Assembly: GCA_902795095.1 (NCBI GenBank)
Contig: CADBKB010000080.1
Span: 1 to 9,436 of the forward strand
Source of the DNA: Oscillospiraceae bacterium
Lineage (GTDB): Bacteria > Bacillota_A > Clostridia > Oscillospirales > Oscillospiraceae
Direction of reading: 5' to 3'
Length of the DNA stretch: 9,436 nt
Shown here: one piece after another, positions 1-6,917 of the stretch
How positions within the stretch are numbered: the first letter of the stretch is position 1
How the letters are laid out: each line of letters begins with the position of its first letter
The notes under the pieces: generated by a model
Database searches by the model: none
Seen by the model: only the letters and a program-made list of their open reading frames with translations
Told to the model about the DNA's origin: nothing
Made by a program: the position numbers and the translations under genes

Positions 1-3000
1 TGCCCTACCTTGCGGCGATCCAGGTCGCCGATCCCATCGACCGCACCTACGGCGACAACGGCTTCCTGATCCAGGGGCTGGTCAGCGGCGAGAGCTGGAC
101 GGCTGCCGAGACCATGACCCCCTACTGGGACAACAATGTTCAGATCACCAATGACAAATGGAAGTGCCAGACCACCGAGACGCTGACCTTCTATCAGAAC
201 GCAAACAAAACGACAGCGGGTCTCAAGGCCACCGGTGAGAACCGGGAGCTGGTCATCAAGATCAAGACCCTGAACAATCCCGACTGGCTTGAATATGCCC
301 GACAGGATAAGAACGAATACGCCAAGATGCACCAGAACCAGGTGCGCGTGGACGCCGGCGGAAAGAACGGCAGCACCTCCGCCTCCGCCACCCCCCTCAA
401 GGCCAAGATCTACAAGACGTCCAGGACGGATCCGATCCTGGCGCCCCAGACCGTCACGCTCAAGGACGGCAGGGAGTACACCGCCTATCCCTTCCAGATC
501 ACGGTGGAGGGCGTGCAGTCCGAGCCGGTGGAGGTTTTCGACACCTTCGATACCTCGATCTTCGACATCCTGGAGGTCAGCGATCTGTCCCCTGGCTTCA
601 ATCCGGCGAACAGCCCGATCATCAACACCCCGGCGCTGAATCCGCAGCGCATCACCCCCTGCGATACCCCCTGGGGCGGCGAGACCAGCGGCGTCTACGC
701 CACGGTGACGGACCGGGAGGACGGCGCCATGTTCACCATGACGAATCTGCCGAAGAAGGTGGATCCGCGCACCGGCGAGCAGACCGTCTATTACGGCTTC
801 TACCGCATGACCTGCTACCTTGTCCTCAAGGACGAGACCGCCCTCAGACAGCAGGCGATGCGCTCAGGCGGCACCACCACCTTCCACAATACCGCCGCAT
901 TCAAGGATTCCACCGCCGACGCGGAGGTGGAATACAACTACAATGTCGTCGGAAAGACTGCGCAGAACGGCACCGACGCCGACGGCAATGAGACCAACCG
1001 CATCCAGCACTTTACCATCGTCCTCAACCAGGACAGGCTGCTGCTCAACGGCGGCAACGAGATGGAGATGACAGATACCTCTTCCCCGTCCCTGTCCATC
1101 CGGCTGGATACCGTCCGGGTCACCACCGTCCCGGCCTCCCGGCATGACGAGGTCACCTATGACTTCTACGACAGGACCGGCGTGTTCCGCATCCCGGATG
1201 AGACGAAGGTCGTCATTGAGTATGACGCCGATGTGCTGGGCGAGGGGCTGGTCCAGTTCCGCAACGACGCCGTTCTGGACGGCAAGTACACCGACTATGC
1301 CGACGATATCATCCAGATGTCCGCCGCCGGCGGCGGCAGCGCCGAGATCGTGGCCATCCACCTCATGAAGTACGCGTCCGGGCATATGGAGCAGGGCACC
1401 CTGCCGGGCGCGAAGTTCCGCCTCCTCGACGAGGACCAGCAGCCGATCATTGCCAACGGCCGGCAGGTGGTCTTTGAGACCGACGGCGACGGGCCCATCC
1501 TGATCTGGCTGCGCATGAACGAGGACGGCATGACCCTCCACAAGAACACGGTCTACTACCTGGAGGAGCTCGAAGCCCCCGCGGGCTACGCCAGAAACCA
1601 CACGCCGCTGCCCTTCGTCATCTCAGACGACACAGATTTCGTGGCGCCCGACGGCGTGAGCCATTATTACATCGGCGGCACCATGGGCGTGCGCAACGAG
1701 CCCGATACCAACCGCACCCAGCTCACCATCGTCAAGCGGTTCGCCGGCAACGAGACCCTGACCGACGACCGGAAGGGCCGGATCAGCTTCCGCATCCTCG
1801 GCCCCGACGGATACGATTCCACCGTGTCCTATCAGCAGTTCGACGCCGACGGCGTCTACACCCTGGAGGACCTGACGCCCGGCGATTACACCGTGTATGA
1901 GACCGGGGCGGTCCTGGCTGCCGAGGGTATGGGCTGCACCATCGTCACCACTTGCCATGTGGACGACGGCGAGGAGCAGACCGTCAGCGACTACACCCTC
2001 GACGGGGCGGAGATCACCCTGACCGAGGATCAAGCCGGTACGGTGGTCTATACCAACACCTACGCCACCCACAGCTACGACTTCACCAAGGTCGACAGCA
2101 AGTCCGATCAGCCCCTGGACGGCGCGGTGTTCACCGTGTACCGGGCCCGGGACGATCAGCCGGTTTGCACCTACCGCACCGGCGCCGACGGACGCTTCCG
2201 CATCCGGGCAGGGGACACCGACGCCGAGGGCGAGGCGTGCTATGAGAGAAATACCCTGTACTATGTCACCGAAACCGCGGCGCCGGAGGGCTACAATCTC
2301 CCGCCGGAGCCGGAGAGATACCACTTCTGCTTCGGCCTGCCCGACGGCACGGTCCCGGAGGACGCCGTCGATCTGAGCGTGGACGACGGCGAGGCCACGG
2401 TGGAGAACAGCTCCGACACCTATCTGACCGTCCACAAGCGATGGGTCAACGCCCTGGGCGAGACCACCCAGGAGGCACCGGAGGGCGTGGACAGCCTGCG
2501 CTTCCGGATCTACCGGAGCGAGCGGATCATCGAGCACACCCAGAGCCCCGGCGACTGGGAGGTGACGCGGCCGGCCACCTGCACCGAGCCCGGCAGCCGC
2601 GCCAGGTACTGCCAGCTCTGCGGCGAGCTTCTGGAGACGGAGGTCATCCCCGCCCTGGGCCATGACCTTGGCCCCTGGGAGGTCGTCCGCGAGCCCACCA
2701 CCACTGAGACGGGCCTCAAGCGCCGCACCTGCGCACGCTGCGGCTACGCCGAGACGGAAGTCATCCCCGTGCATACCCACAGCCCCGGCGGCTGGGTGGT
2801 GACGCGGGAGGCCGCCTGCACCGAAGACGGCGAGAAGGTGCGCTACTGCACCGGCTGCGGCGTTCTGGTGGACAGCCAGGCGATCCCGGCAACAGGCCAC
2901 CAGTACGCTTCCGAGGTCACAGCCCCCACCTGCACCGCCGACGGCTATACCACCCATACCTGCACCCGCTGCGGCGACAGCTTCAACGATACCCCCGTGG

Positions 3001-3923
3001 CGGCCCTGGGCCACAACTATGTCGGCGGCGTGTGCACCCGCTGCGGCGCCGAGGACCCGGACAACCCGCCCGTGCGCACCGCGACGGCGACGGTCAGAAT
3101 TTCGCCGCCGAAGTCCTGGAACGGCGACGTACAGGAGTCGACGCAGACGCTCAACATCGGCCAGCAGTACAGATTTGTACTCACGGGCGTTCCGCATCAA
3201 AACGCAAAGCTTAAAACCTTACAGATCAACGGCACTGATCTGGCTTTTGTGAATGGAACGGAACAGGTCGATTTGGGAACGTATTATGCCGATCGGGATG
3301 TTGTAACCTCCGGCGTCTTTACTGTCAGCGGCGATTTCACGCTCTACGCAGAGCTGGAAAATGGCGGCTTGACTAACATTGATCACTATGCGTTTGTCCC
3401 CGTGTCCGGGACGCGGAGCACGGCGAGTAGGCTGCGCAAGTCCGTCCGGCCGGAGCTTCCGTCCGCGGATGTGCAGACGGTGACGGCAAAAGCCCCCGCG
3501 CGGACGCAGGCGACGGCTTATCCGGTGGATATGACCCCGGAGGAGCTGCAGAGTTATCTGGCCGAACAGGGCGCCGTGCCCTACGGAGACGAAATCACCG
3601 TCACCCGCGGCGAGGACTGGACCGCCACCGTTTCCGGGCTGCCGAAGCGGCAGGGCTATACGGAATACACCTACTACGTCGTGGAGCTCGATCCCGACGG
3701 CAGCGGCTGGCGCCTCGTCGGCTACGACGGCGAGGGCACGGACCGGGTGTCCGTCACGAATCAGACCTACCCCACGAGCTTTGAGCTGCCGGTGACCGGC
3801 GGCACAGGACCCACGTGCCACACGATTGCAGGCATAGCGCTTCTGCTGGCCGCGTTCGTGCTCGCATATACCAAGCTCCGGCGACGAAAGCCGCGGAGCG
3901 GGGAAGGGGGACCGGACGGGTAA
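1..3923 (+). CDS. Large LPXTG-anchored SpaA/Cna-B surface adhesin, probable pilus tip or ancillary subunit (5' end outside window)
   Basis: The frame is open from base 3 to the TAA at 3921-3923, so about 1306 residues are visible and the start and signal peptide lie upstream. The first methionine in the window (114) is internal. With residue 1 at base 3: residues 1-445 are beta-rich adhesin-like sequence of no firm family. A SpaA-type domain covers about 447-543 (E-box YYLEELEAPAGY, Glu522). A Cna-B-like domain covers about 572-688. A second SpaA domain covers about 692-781 (E-box YYVTETAAPEGY, Glu757). A Cna-B domain begins near 806. Tandem CxxC repeats follow (about 845-1019), then an unassigned segment, then a Cna-B C-terminal half ending near 1256. 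The sorting signal LPVTGG (1262-1267) is followed by a hydrophobic helix and LRRRK. These are hallmarks of wall-anchored pilus subunits with isopeptide-stabilised domains. The protein is much larger than the next pilin and first in order, so tip or ancillary adhesin is the likely role; the ligand is unknown. The split domain and the low-GC insert are unusual. Confidence 0.9.
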   Translation, partial: PYLAAIQVADPIDRTYGDNGFLIQGLVSGESWTAAETMTPYWDNNVQITNDKWKCQTTETLTFYQNANKTTAGLKATGENRELVIKIKTLNNPDWLEYARQDKNEYAKMHQNQVRVDAGGKNGSTSASATPLKAKIYKTSRTDPILAPQTVTLKDGREYTAYPFQITVEGVQSEPVEVFDTFDTSIFDILEVSDLSPGFNPANSPIINTPALNPQRITPCDTPWGGETSGVYATVTDREDGAMFTMTNLPKKVDPRTGEQTVYYGFYRMTCYLVLKDETALRQQAMRSGGTTTFHNTAAFKDSTADAEVEYNYNVVGKTAQNGTDADGNETNRIQHFTIVLNQDRLLLNGGNEMEMTDTSSPSLSIRLDTVRVTTVPASRHDEVTYDFYDRTGVFRIPDETKVVIEYDADVLGEGLVQFRNDAVLDGKYTDYADDIIQMSAAGGGSAEIVAIHLMKYASGHMEQGTLPGAKFRLLDEDQQPIIANGRQVVFETDGDGPILIWLRMNEDGMTLHKNTVYYLEELEAPAGYARNHTPLPFVISDDTDFVAPDGVSHYYIGGTMGVRNEPDTNRTQLTIVKRFAGNETLTDDRKGRISFRILGPDGYDSTVSYQQFDADGVYTLEDLTPGDYTVYETGAVLAAEGMGCTIVTTCHVDDGEEQTVSDYTLDGAEITLTEDQAGTVVYTNTYATHSYDFTKVDSKSDQPLDGAVFTVYRARDDQPVCTYRTGADGRFRIRAGDTDAEGEACYERNTLYYVTETAAPEGYNLPPEPERYHFCFGLPDGTVPEDAVDLSVDDGEATVENSSDTYLTVHKRWVNALGETTQEAPEGVDSLRFRIYRSERIIEHTQSPGDWEVTRPATCTEPGSRARYCQLCGELLETEVIPALGHDLGPWEVVREPTTTETGLKRRTCARCGYAETEVIPVHTHSPGGWVVTREAACTEDGEKVRYCTGCGVLVDSQAIPATGHQYASEVTAPTCTADGYTTHTCTRCGDSFNDTPVAALGHNYVGGVCTRCGAEDPDNPPVRTATATVRISPPKSWNGDVQESTQTLNIGQQYRFVLTGVPHQNAKLKTLQINGTDLAFVNGTEQVDLGTYYADRDVVTSGVFTVSGDFTLYAELENGGLTNIDHYAFVPVSGTRSTASRLRKSVRPELPSADVQTVTAKAPARTQATAYPVDMTPEELQSYLAEQGAVPYGDEITVTRGEDWTATVSGLPKRQGYTEYTYYVVELDPDGSGWRLVGYDGEGTDRVSVTNQTYPTSFELPVTGGTGPTCHTIAGIALLLAAFVLAYTKLRRRKPRSGEGGPDG
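2535..3060 (+). repeat. Tandem CxxC (zinc-ribbon-like) protein repeats within the adhesin
   Basis: The encoded protein shows four consecutive units of roughly 38-40 residues plus a partial fifth. The general form is TCTE-x-G, about five residues, then CxxCG, about eight residues, then IPALGH. The CxxC cores read CQLC, CARC, CTGC, CTRC and CTRC. Unit 2 lacks the leading Cys (TTTETG). Units 1 and 3 are preceded by near-identical HTQSPGDWEV and HTHSPGGWVV stretches. Their DNA at about 2544-2597 and 2781-2834 is also very similar, offset by 237 bases (79 codons), so a two-unit block was probably duplicated. Such repeats occur in surface proteins of gut Clostridia; their function is not established. 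Paired cysteines could bind a metal or form disulfides. Confidence 0.8.
3095..3420 (+). other. Low-GC, compositionally distinct segment inside the adhesin gene
   Basis: By hand count 3181-3300 is 58/120 G+C (48%), while 2581-2640 in the repeats just upstream is 44/60 (73%). Codons here include many A/T-ending ones (AAA, TTA, GGA, GTA), unlike the rest of the gene. The encoded stretch runs from about NFAAE-frame-equivalent ATVRISPPKSW to AELENGG and looks beta-rich. I do not recognise the family. Reading frame is preserved on both sides, so it is coding rather than an inserted element. Boundaries are approximate. Confidence 0.6.
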
Positions 3924-3988
3924 ATCACCCCAAATGATCCCCATGCGTCAAACGCGCGACCAGATCATATTCGTCAAAAAACCAAAAA

Positions 3989-3995
3989 GAAAGGA
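3989..3995 (+). promoter_or_regulatory. Ribosome binding site deciding the backbone pilin start
   Basis: GAAAGGA lies 10 bases before the ATG at 4006. It supports that start over the upstream in-frame ATGs at 3934 and 3943. Those would add residues ahead of a textbook signal peptide. Confidence 0.7.
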
Positions 3996-4005
3996 AACAC
4001 CCCCA

Positions 4006-5463
4006 ATGAAGAGATTCATCACCATCGCGCTGGCAGTTGTCATGCTCCTCAGCCTGAGCATCGCCGCCTCCGCCTACGACATCACCATCACCTCCGAAAA
4101 CACCTCCGGCCACACCTATGAGGCATACCAGATCTTTGCCGGCAAGCTCGCCGCCGACGGCAAGACGCTGTCCAATATCACCTGGGGCTCCGGCGTCAAC
4201 GGCGACGCCGCGCTGACCTCCCTGAAGGCCATGACCGCCTTCGCCGCCTGCGAAGACGCCAGTGACGTCGCCGAGGTCCTGTCCGGCATCACCGACGCCG
4301 ACACCATCAAGGCTGTCGCCAAGGTTTTCGCCGCCAACAAGACCACCGCTGCCGCTTCCGGCGCCTCTCCCGTCTCCGTTGCCGACGCCGGCTACTATCT
4401 GATTGTTGACAGCACCGCCAACCCCGCCTCCGGCGAGACCATCTCCGACTACATGCTCAAGGTGGTTGCCGACGTGACCATCACCGCGAAGGACGGCAAG
4501 ACCACCTCCCAGAAGAAGGTCAAGGACGCCAACGACACCACCGGCGCCACCACCGACTGGCAGGACAGCGCCGACTACGACATCGGCGACGCCGTTCCCT
4601 TCCAGCTCAAGGCTGTCATCACCCCCGACTACGACAACTATGAGACCTATGAGCTGATTTTCCACGATAACGAGAGCGACGGCCTGAGCTTCAACAACGA
4701 CGCGAAGGTTTATGTGGACGGCGTCGAGATCACCGACGGCTTCAGCGTCAACACCAACCCCACCGACGGCGATACCTTCGACGTTGTCTTCACCGACCTC
4801 AAGGCCATCAGCGCTGTACATGCCAACTCCGTGATCACCGTGGAGTACACCTCCACCCTGAACACGAACGCCGTCATCGGCGCCGCCGGCAACCCCAACG
4901 AGATGCACATTGAGTACTCCAACAACCCCAACTCCGGTCAGACCGGCACCACCCCCGACGACAAGGTCATCGTTTTCACCTTCAAGGTCGTTGCCAACAA
5001 GGTGGACGAGGACAACAACGCCCTGGTCGGCGCCTCCTTCGAGCTGTTCAAGAAGGTCCCCGCTGAGAACGAGGACGGCTTCACCTGGGAGTCCCTGGGC
5101 GAGATCGACGGCACCAACGCCAGCACCTTCACCTGGGAAGGCATCGACGACGGCGAATATAAGCTGGTCGAGACCAAGACACCCGACAGCTACAACAGCA
5201 TCGACGACATCGAGTTCACCGTTTCCGCCGAGCATGACACCCTGAGCGATAACCCCACCCTGACCAAGCTCGAGGGCGGCGACAAGTTCACCGGCGACGT
5301 TGCCACCGGCGCCCTGTCCGGCGACATCGTCAACAAGAAGGGCAACACCCTGCCCTCCACCGGCGGCATCGGCACCACCATTTTCTACGTGCTGGGCGGC
5401 ATCCTGGTCGCCGGCGCGGCGGTCATGCTGATCACCAAGAAGCGCATGAGCGCTGAGGGCTGA
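4006..5463 (+). CDS. Major (backbone) pilin, SpaA-type, LPSTGG-anchored
   Basis: This 485-residue precursor is secreted, then polymerised by a class C sortase into the covalent pilus shaft. Residues 1-23 form a Sec signal peptide (MKRFITIAL, hydrophobic core, cleavage after ASA). Residues 24 to about 150 form an N-terminal pilin domain, ending in the conserved type of stretch DAGYYLIVDS. A middle domain begins near KKVKD and holds strands typical of backbone pilins. A C-terminal Cna-B/SpaA domain spans about 325-440 and has E-box YKLVETKTPDSY with Glu389. LPSTGG is at 449-454, followed by a hydrophobic helix and KKR. The polymerisation Lys is expected in a YPK or TPK context after the first domain; here the matching position reads TITAKDG (Lys162), so the preceding Pro is replaced by Ala. 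The gene follows the adhesin by 82 bases. The next gene is the class C sortase, which is the standard pairing. Confidence 0.93.
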   Translation: MKRFITIALAVVMLLSLSIAASAYDITITSENTSGHTYEAYQIFAGKLAADGKTLSNITWGSGVNGDAALTSLKAMTAFAACEDASDVAEVLSGITDADTIKAVAKVFAANKTTAAASGASPVSVADAGYYLIVDSTANPASGETISDYMLKVVADVTITAKDGKTTSQKKVKDANDTTGATTDWQDSADYDIGDAVPFQLKAVITPDYDNYETYELIFHDNESDGLSFNNDAKVYVDGVEITDGFSVNTNPTDGDTFDVVFTDLKAISAVHANSVITVEYTSTLNTNAVIGAAGNPNEMHIEYSNNPNSGQTGTTPDDKVIVFTFKVVANKVDEDNNALVGASFELFKKVPAENEDGFTWESLGEIDGTNASTFTWEGIDDGEYKLVETKTPDSYNSIDDIEFTVSAEHDTLSDNPTLTKLEGGDKFTGDVATGALSGDIVNKKGNTLPSTGGIGTTIFYVLGGILVAGAAVMLITKKRMSAEG

Positions 5464-5534
5464 TCACAGAATCTGTGAGTCAACGCCCGCGTCAACGGGC
5501 GAACCTGGGGAGGCAGGGGCACCTGCCTCCCCAG
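5464..5534 (+). other. Three consecutive hairpins between backbone pilin and sortase genes
   Basis: Immediately after the pilin stop lie three perfect inverted repeats. The first is TCACAG-aat-CTGTGA (5464-5478). The second is CGCCCG-6 nt-CGGGCG (5484-5501). The third is a 13-bp stem CTGGGGAGGCAGG with a 4-base loop (5505-5534). The last is followed by an A-rich, not T-rich, run, so it does not look like an ordinary intrinsic terminator. A role in mRNA 3'-end stability, processing or partial attenuation would favour the shaft subunit over the downstream sortase. That role is inference. Confidence 0.65.
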
Positions 5535-5561
5535 CAAAGCAAAAAAACGATACAACCGTGC

Positions 5562-5568
5562 GGAGAGG
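5562..5568 (+). promoter_or_regulatory. Ribosome binding site deciding the class C sortase start
   Basis: GGAGAGG lies 4 bases before the ATG at 5573, with its GGAG core 7 bases away. It overlaps the region just after the alternative ATG at 5558, which therefore is not the start. Confidence 0.65.
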
Positions 5569-5572
5569 TCAG

Positions 5573-6424
5573 ATGAAAAAGCATTTTACAACCTATCTTT
5601 TGTTTGCGATCCTGATCCTCGGCCTGTCCCTGCTGCTGTATCCCACCGTCAGCGACTACTGGAATTCCTTCCACCAGAGCGCCGCGGTGGCCTCCTATAT
5701 GGACACCGTGAAGGACATGGACGCCGACCGCTGTGACAGGCTCCGGCAGCAGGCCGAGGCATACAACGCCGACCTGCCCGGCTTTGCCGACCGCTGGAAC
5801 CCCACCGCGGAGGAGCACCGCCGCTATACCGACACCCTGGACGTCACGGGCACCGGCATCATGTGCTCCATCGAGATCCCGTCCCTCGGCCTCACCCTGC
5901 CCGTGTATCACACCACCGAAGAGGACGTGCTGCAGATCGCCGTGGGCCACATCGAGGGCAGCTCCCTGCCCGTGGGCGGGCCCGGCACCCACTGCGTGCT
6001 GTCCGGCCATCGGGGCCTGCCGTCGGCCAGGCTCTTCACAGATCTGGACAAGCTGCGCGAGGGCGATATCTTCAGCCTGTGCACCATGCGCGAGGTCCTC
6101 ACCTATGAGGTGGACAAGATCCGCATCGTCCTGCCCTATGAGACCCAGGGCCTTTCCCTGGAGCCCGGCCGGGATCTGTGCACCCTCGTCACCTGTACCC
6201 CCTATGGCGTCAATACCCACCGCCTGCTGGTGCGGGGCCATCGCATCGACAGCCCCGAGGCGGCCAGGAATGTCCGCGTCACCTCCGACGCCGTCCTGGT
6301 CGATCCGCTGCTGGTGGCGCCCGTGGTGGCGATCCCCCTGCTGATCATCCTGTTTATCTGGTTCCTCAAGGAGGATACCCGGCGCGCGGAACGGAAAAAA
6401 CATGCCATTCATCCGGAAGAATAA
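5573..6424 (+). CDS. Class C (pilin-polymerising) sortase
   Basis: This 283-residue membrane transpeptidase would join backbone pilin monomers by cleaving their LPxTG and linking the Thr to a pilin Lys. It has an N-terminal membrane segment (about 5-23), the sortase fold starting at GIMCSIEIPSLG (about 95), and a C-terminal membrane segment (about 246-268) ending in a basic tail. This two-anchor layout is characteristic of class C. The catalytic residues are visible: His146 in SGHRG, Cys208 in TLVTCTPYG and Arg217 in NTHRLLVRG. The lid region ahead of the catalytic core reads DRWNP (73-77), where class C enzymes usually have DPF or DPW. It lies 109 bases after the backbone pilin and its stop is 13 bases before the next start, consistent with one operon. 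Confidence 0.93.
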   Translation: MKKHFTTYLLFAILILGLSLLLYPTVSDYWNSFHQSAAVASYMDTVKDMDADRCDRLRQQAEAYNADLPGFADRWNPTAEEHRRYTDTLDVTGTGIMCSIEIPSLGLTLPVYHTTEEDVLQIAVGHIEGSSLPVGGPGTHCVLSGHRGLPSARLFTDLDKLREGDIFSLCTMREVLTYEVDKIRIVLPYETQGLSLEPGRDLCTLVTCTPYGVNTHRLLVRGHRIDSPEAARNVRVTSDAVLVDPLLVAPVVAIPLLIILFIWFLKEDTRRAERKKHAIHPEE

Positions 6425-6429
6425 AGGAG
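6423..6429 (+). promoter_or_regulatory. Ribosome binding site for the small pilin
   Basis: AAAGGAG starts within the sortase stop codon and sits 8 bases before the ATG at 6438. It rules out the in-frame ATG at 6402, whose product would begin with residues unlike a signal peptide. It also suggests translational coupling to the sortase gene. Confidence 0.75.
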
Positions 6430-6437
6430 TATCATTG

Positions 6438-6917
6438 ATGCGCATCGTGAAACGGTTTGTGCTGATCCTCGCCTGCCTGCTGGCGCTGTGCCTGAGCGCC
6501 TACGCCGACGGGCAGACCGGCAGCATCACCCTGCATTTCAATCGAAACGAAACGCCCGTGGCCGGGGCCCGGTTCCGCGCCTATCTGGTGGCGGAGGACG
6601 CCGGCAGCGGGGAGTACGTCCTCACGGACCGCTACCGCGCCTACCCCGTGGACCTGGGGGAGGATCCCCAGGCCCTCACCGAGACCCTGGCGGCCTATAT
6701 CCGCCGCGACGGCCTGCCCTGCAGCGCCGACGGCGTGACCGATGCCGCGGGCGTGCTCACCCTCACGGATCTGCCCGAGGGGCTGTATCTCATCCTGGGC
6801 GATCGGGTCGAGGTGTCCGGCGCCGATGTGATCCCCGCCGACTGCCTGCTCAGCGTGCCCGCGCGGCACGGCTTCAATGTGGACGCCGACGTCAAGAGCG
6901 AGGTCGATCTGGGATGA
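6438..6917 (+). CDS. Small basal-type pilin, N-terminal part (frame broken near 6910)
   Basis: This frame encodes 159 residues and ends at TGA 6915-6917. Residues 1-23 are a signal peptide (MRIVKRFVLILACLL, cleavage after AYA). The mature part begins GQTGSITLHF and continues as a SpaA-like pilin domain, with VAGARFRAYLV near residue 40 and the LPEGLYLILGD strand near 115. It has no sorting signal of its own. The missing Cna-B domain and LPQTGQ signal follow directly in the +1 frame from about 6910. In related loci this kind of small LPQTGQ pilin sits last and serves as the wall-anchoring base; that role is inferred here. Taken alone the product would be a secreted fragment. The intact gene was therefore most likely 6438 to at least 7275, with a frameshift or sequence error at the break. 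Confidence 0.8.
   Translation: MRIVKRFVLILACLLALCLSAYADGQTGSITLHFNRNETPVAGARFRAYLVAEDAGSGEYVLTDRYRAYPVDLGEDPQALTETLAAYIRRDGLPCSADGVTDAAGVLTLTDLPEGLYLILGDRVEVSGADVIPADCLLSVPARHGFNVDADVKSEVDLG

Noticed and set aside
2535..3060. CRISPR-like array or DNA repeat element
   Set aside because: The periodicity is at protein level, in frame within the adhesin, with diverged units and no spacer structure.
1623..3200. 525-codon open frame on the minus strand opposite the adhesin
   Set aside because: It mirrors a gene with clear domains, has low-complexity Gly/Ala/Val-rich composition and no family features. High GC at third codon positions produces such shadows.
3924..4005. Promoter between adhesin and backbone pilin
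   Set aside because: No convincing -35/-10 pair is visible in the 82 bases; only the ribosome binding site is clear.
3925..5235. 436-codon open frame on the minus strand opposite the backbone pilin
   Set aside because: It is exactly antisense to a well-supported pilin and very rich in Gly/Val; a shadow frame.
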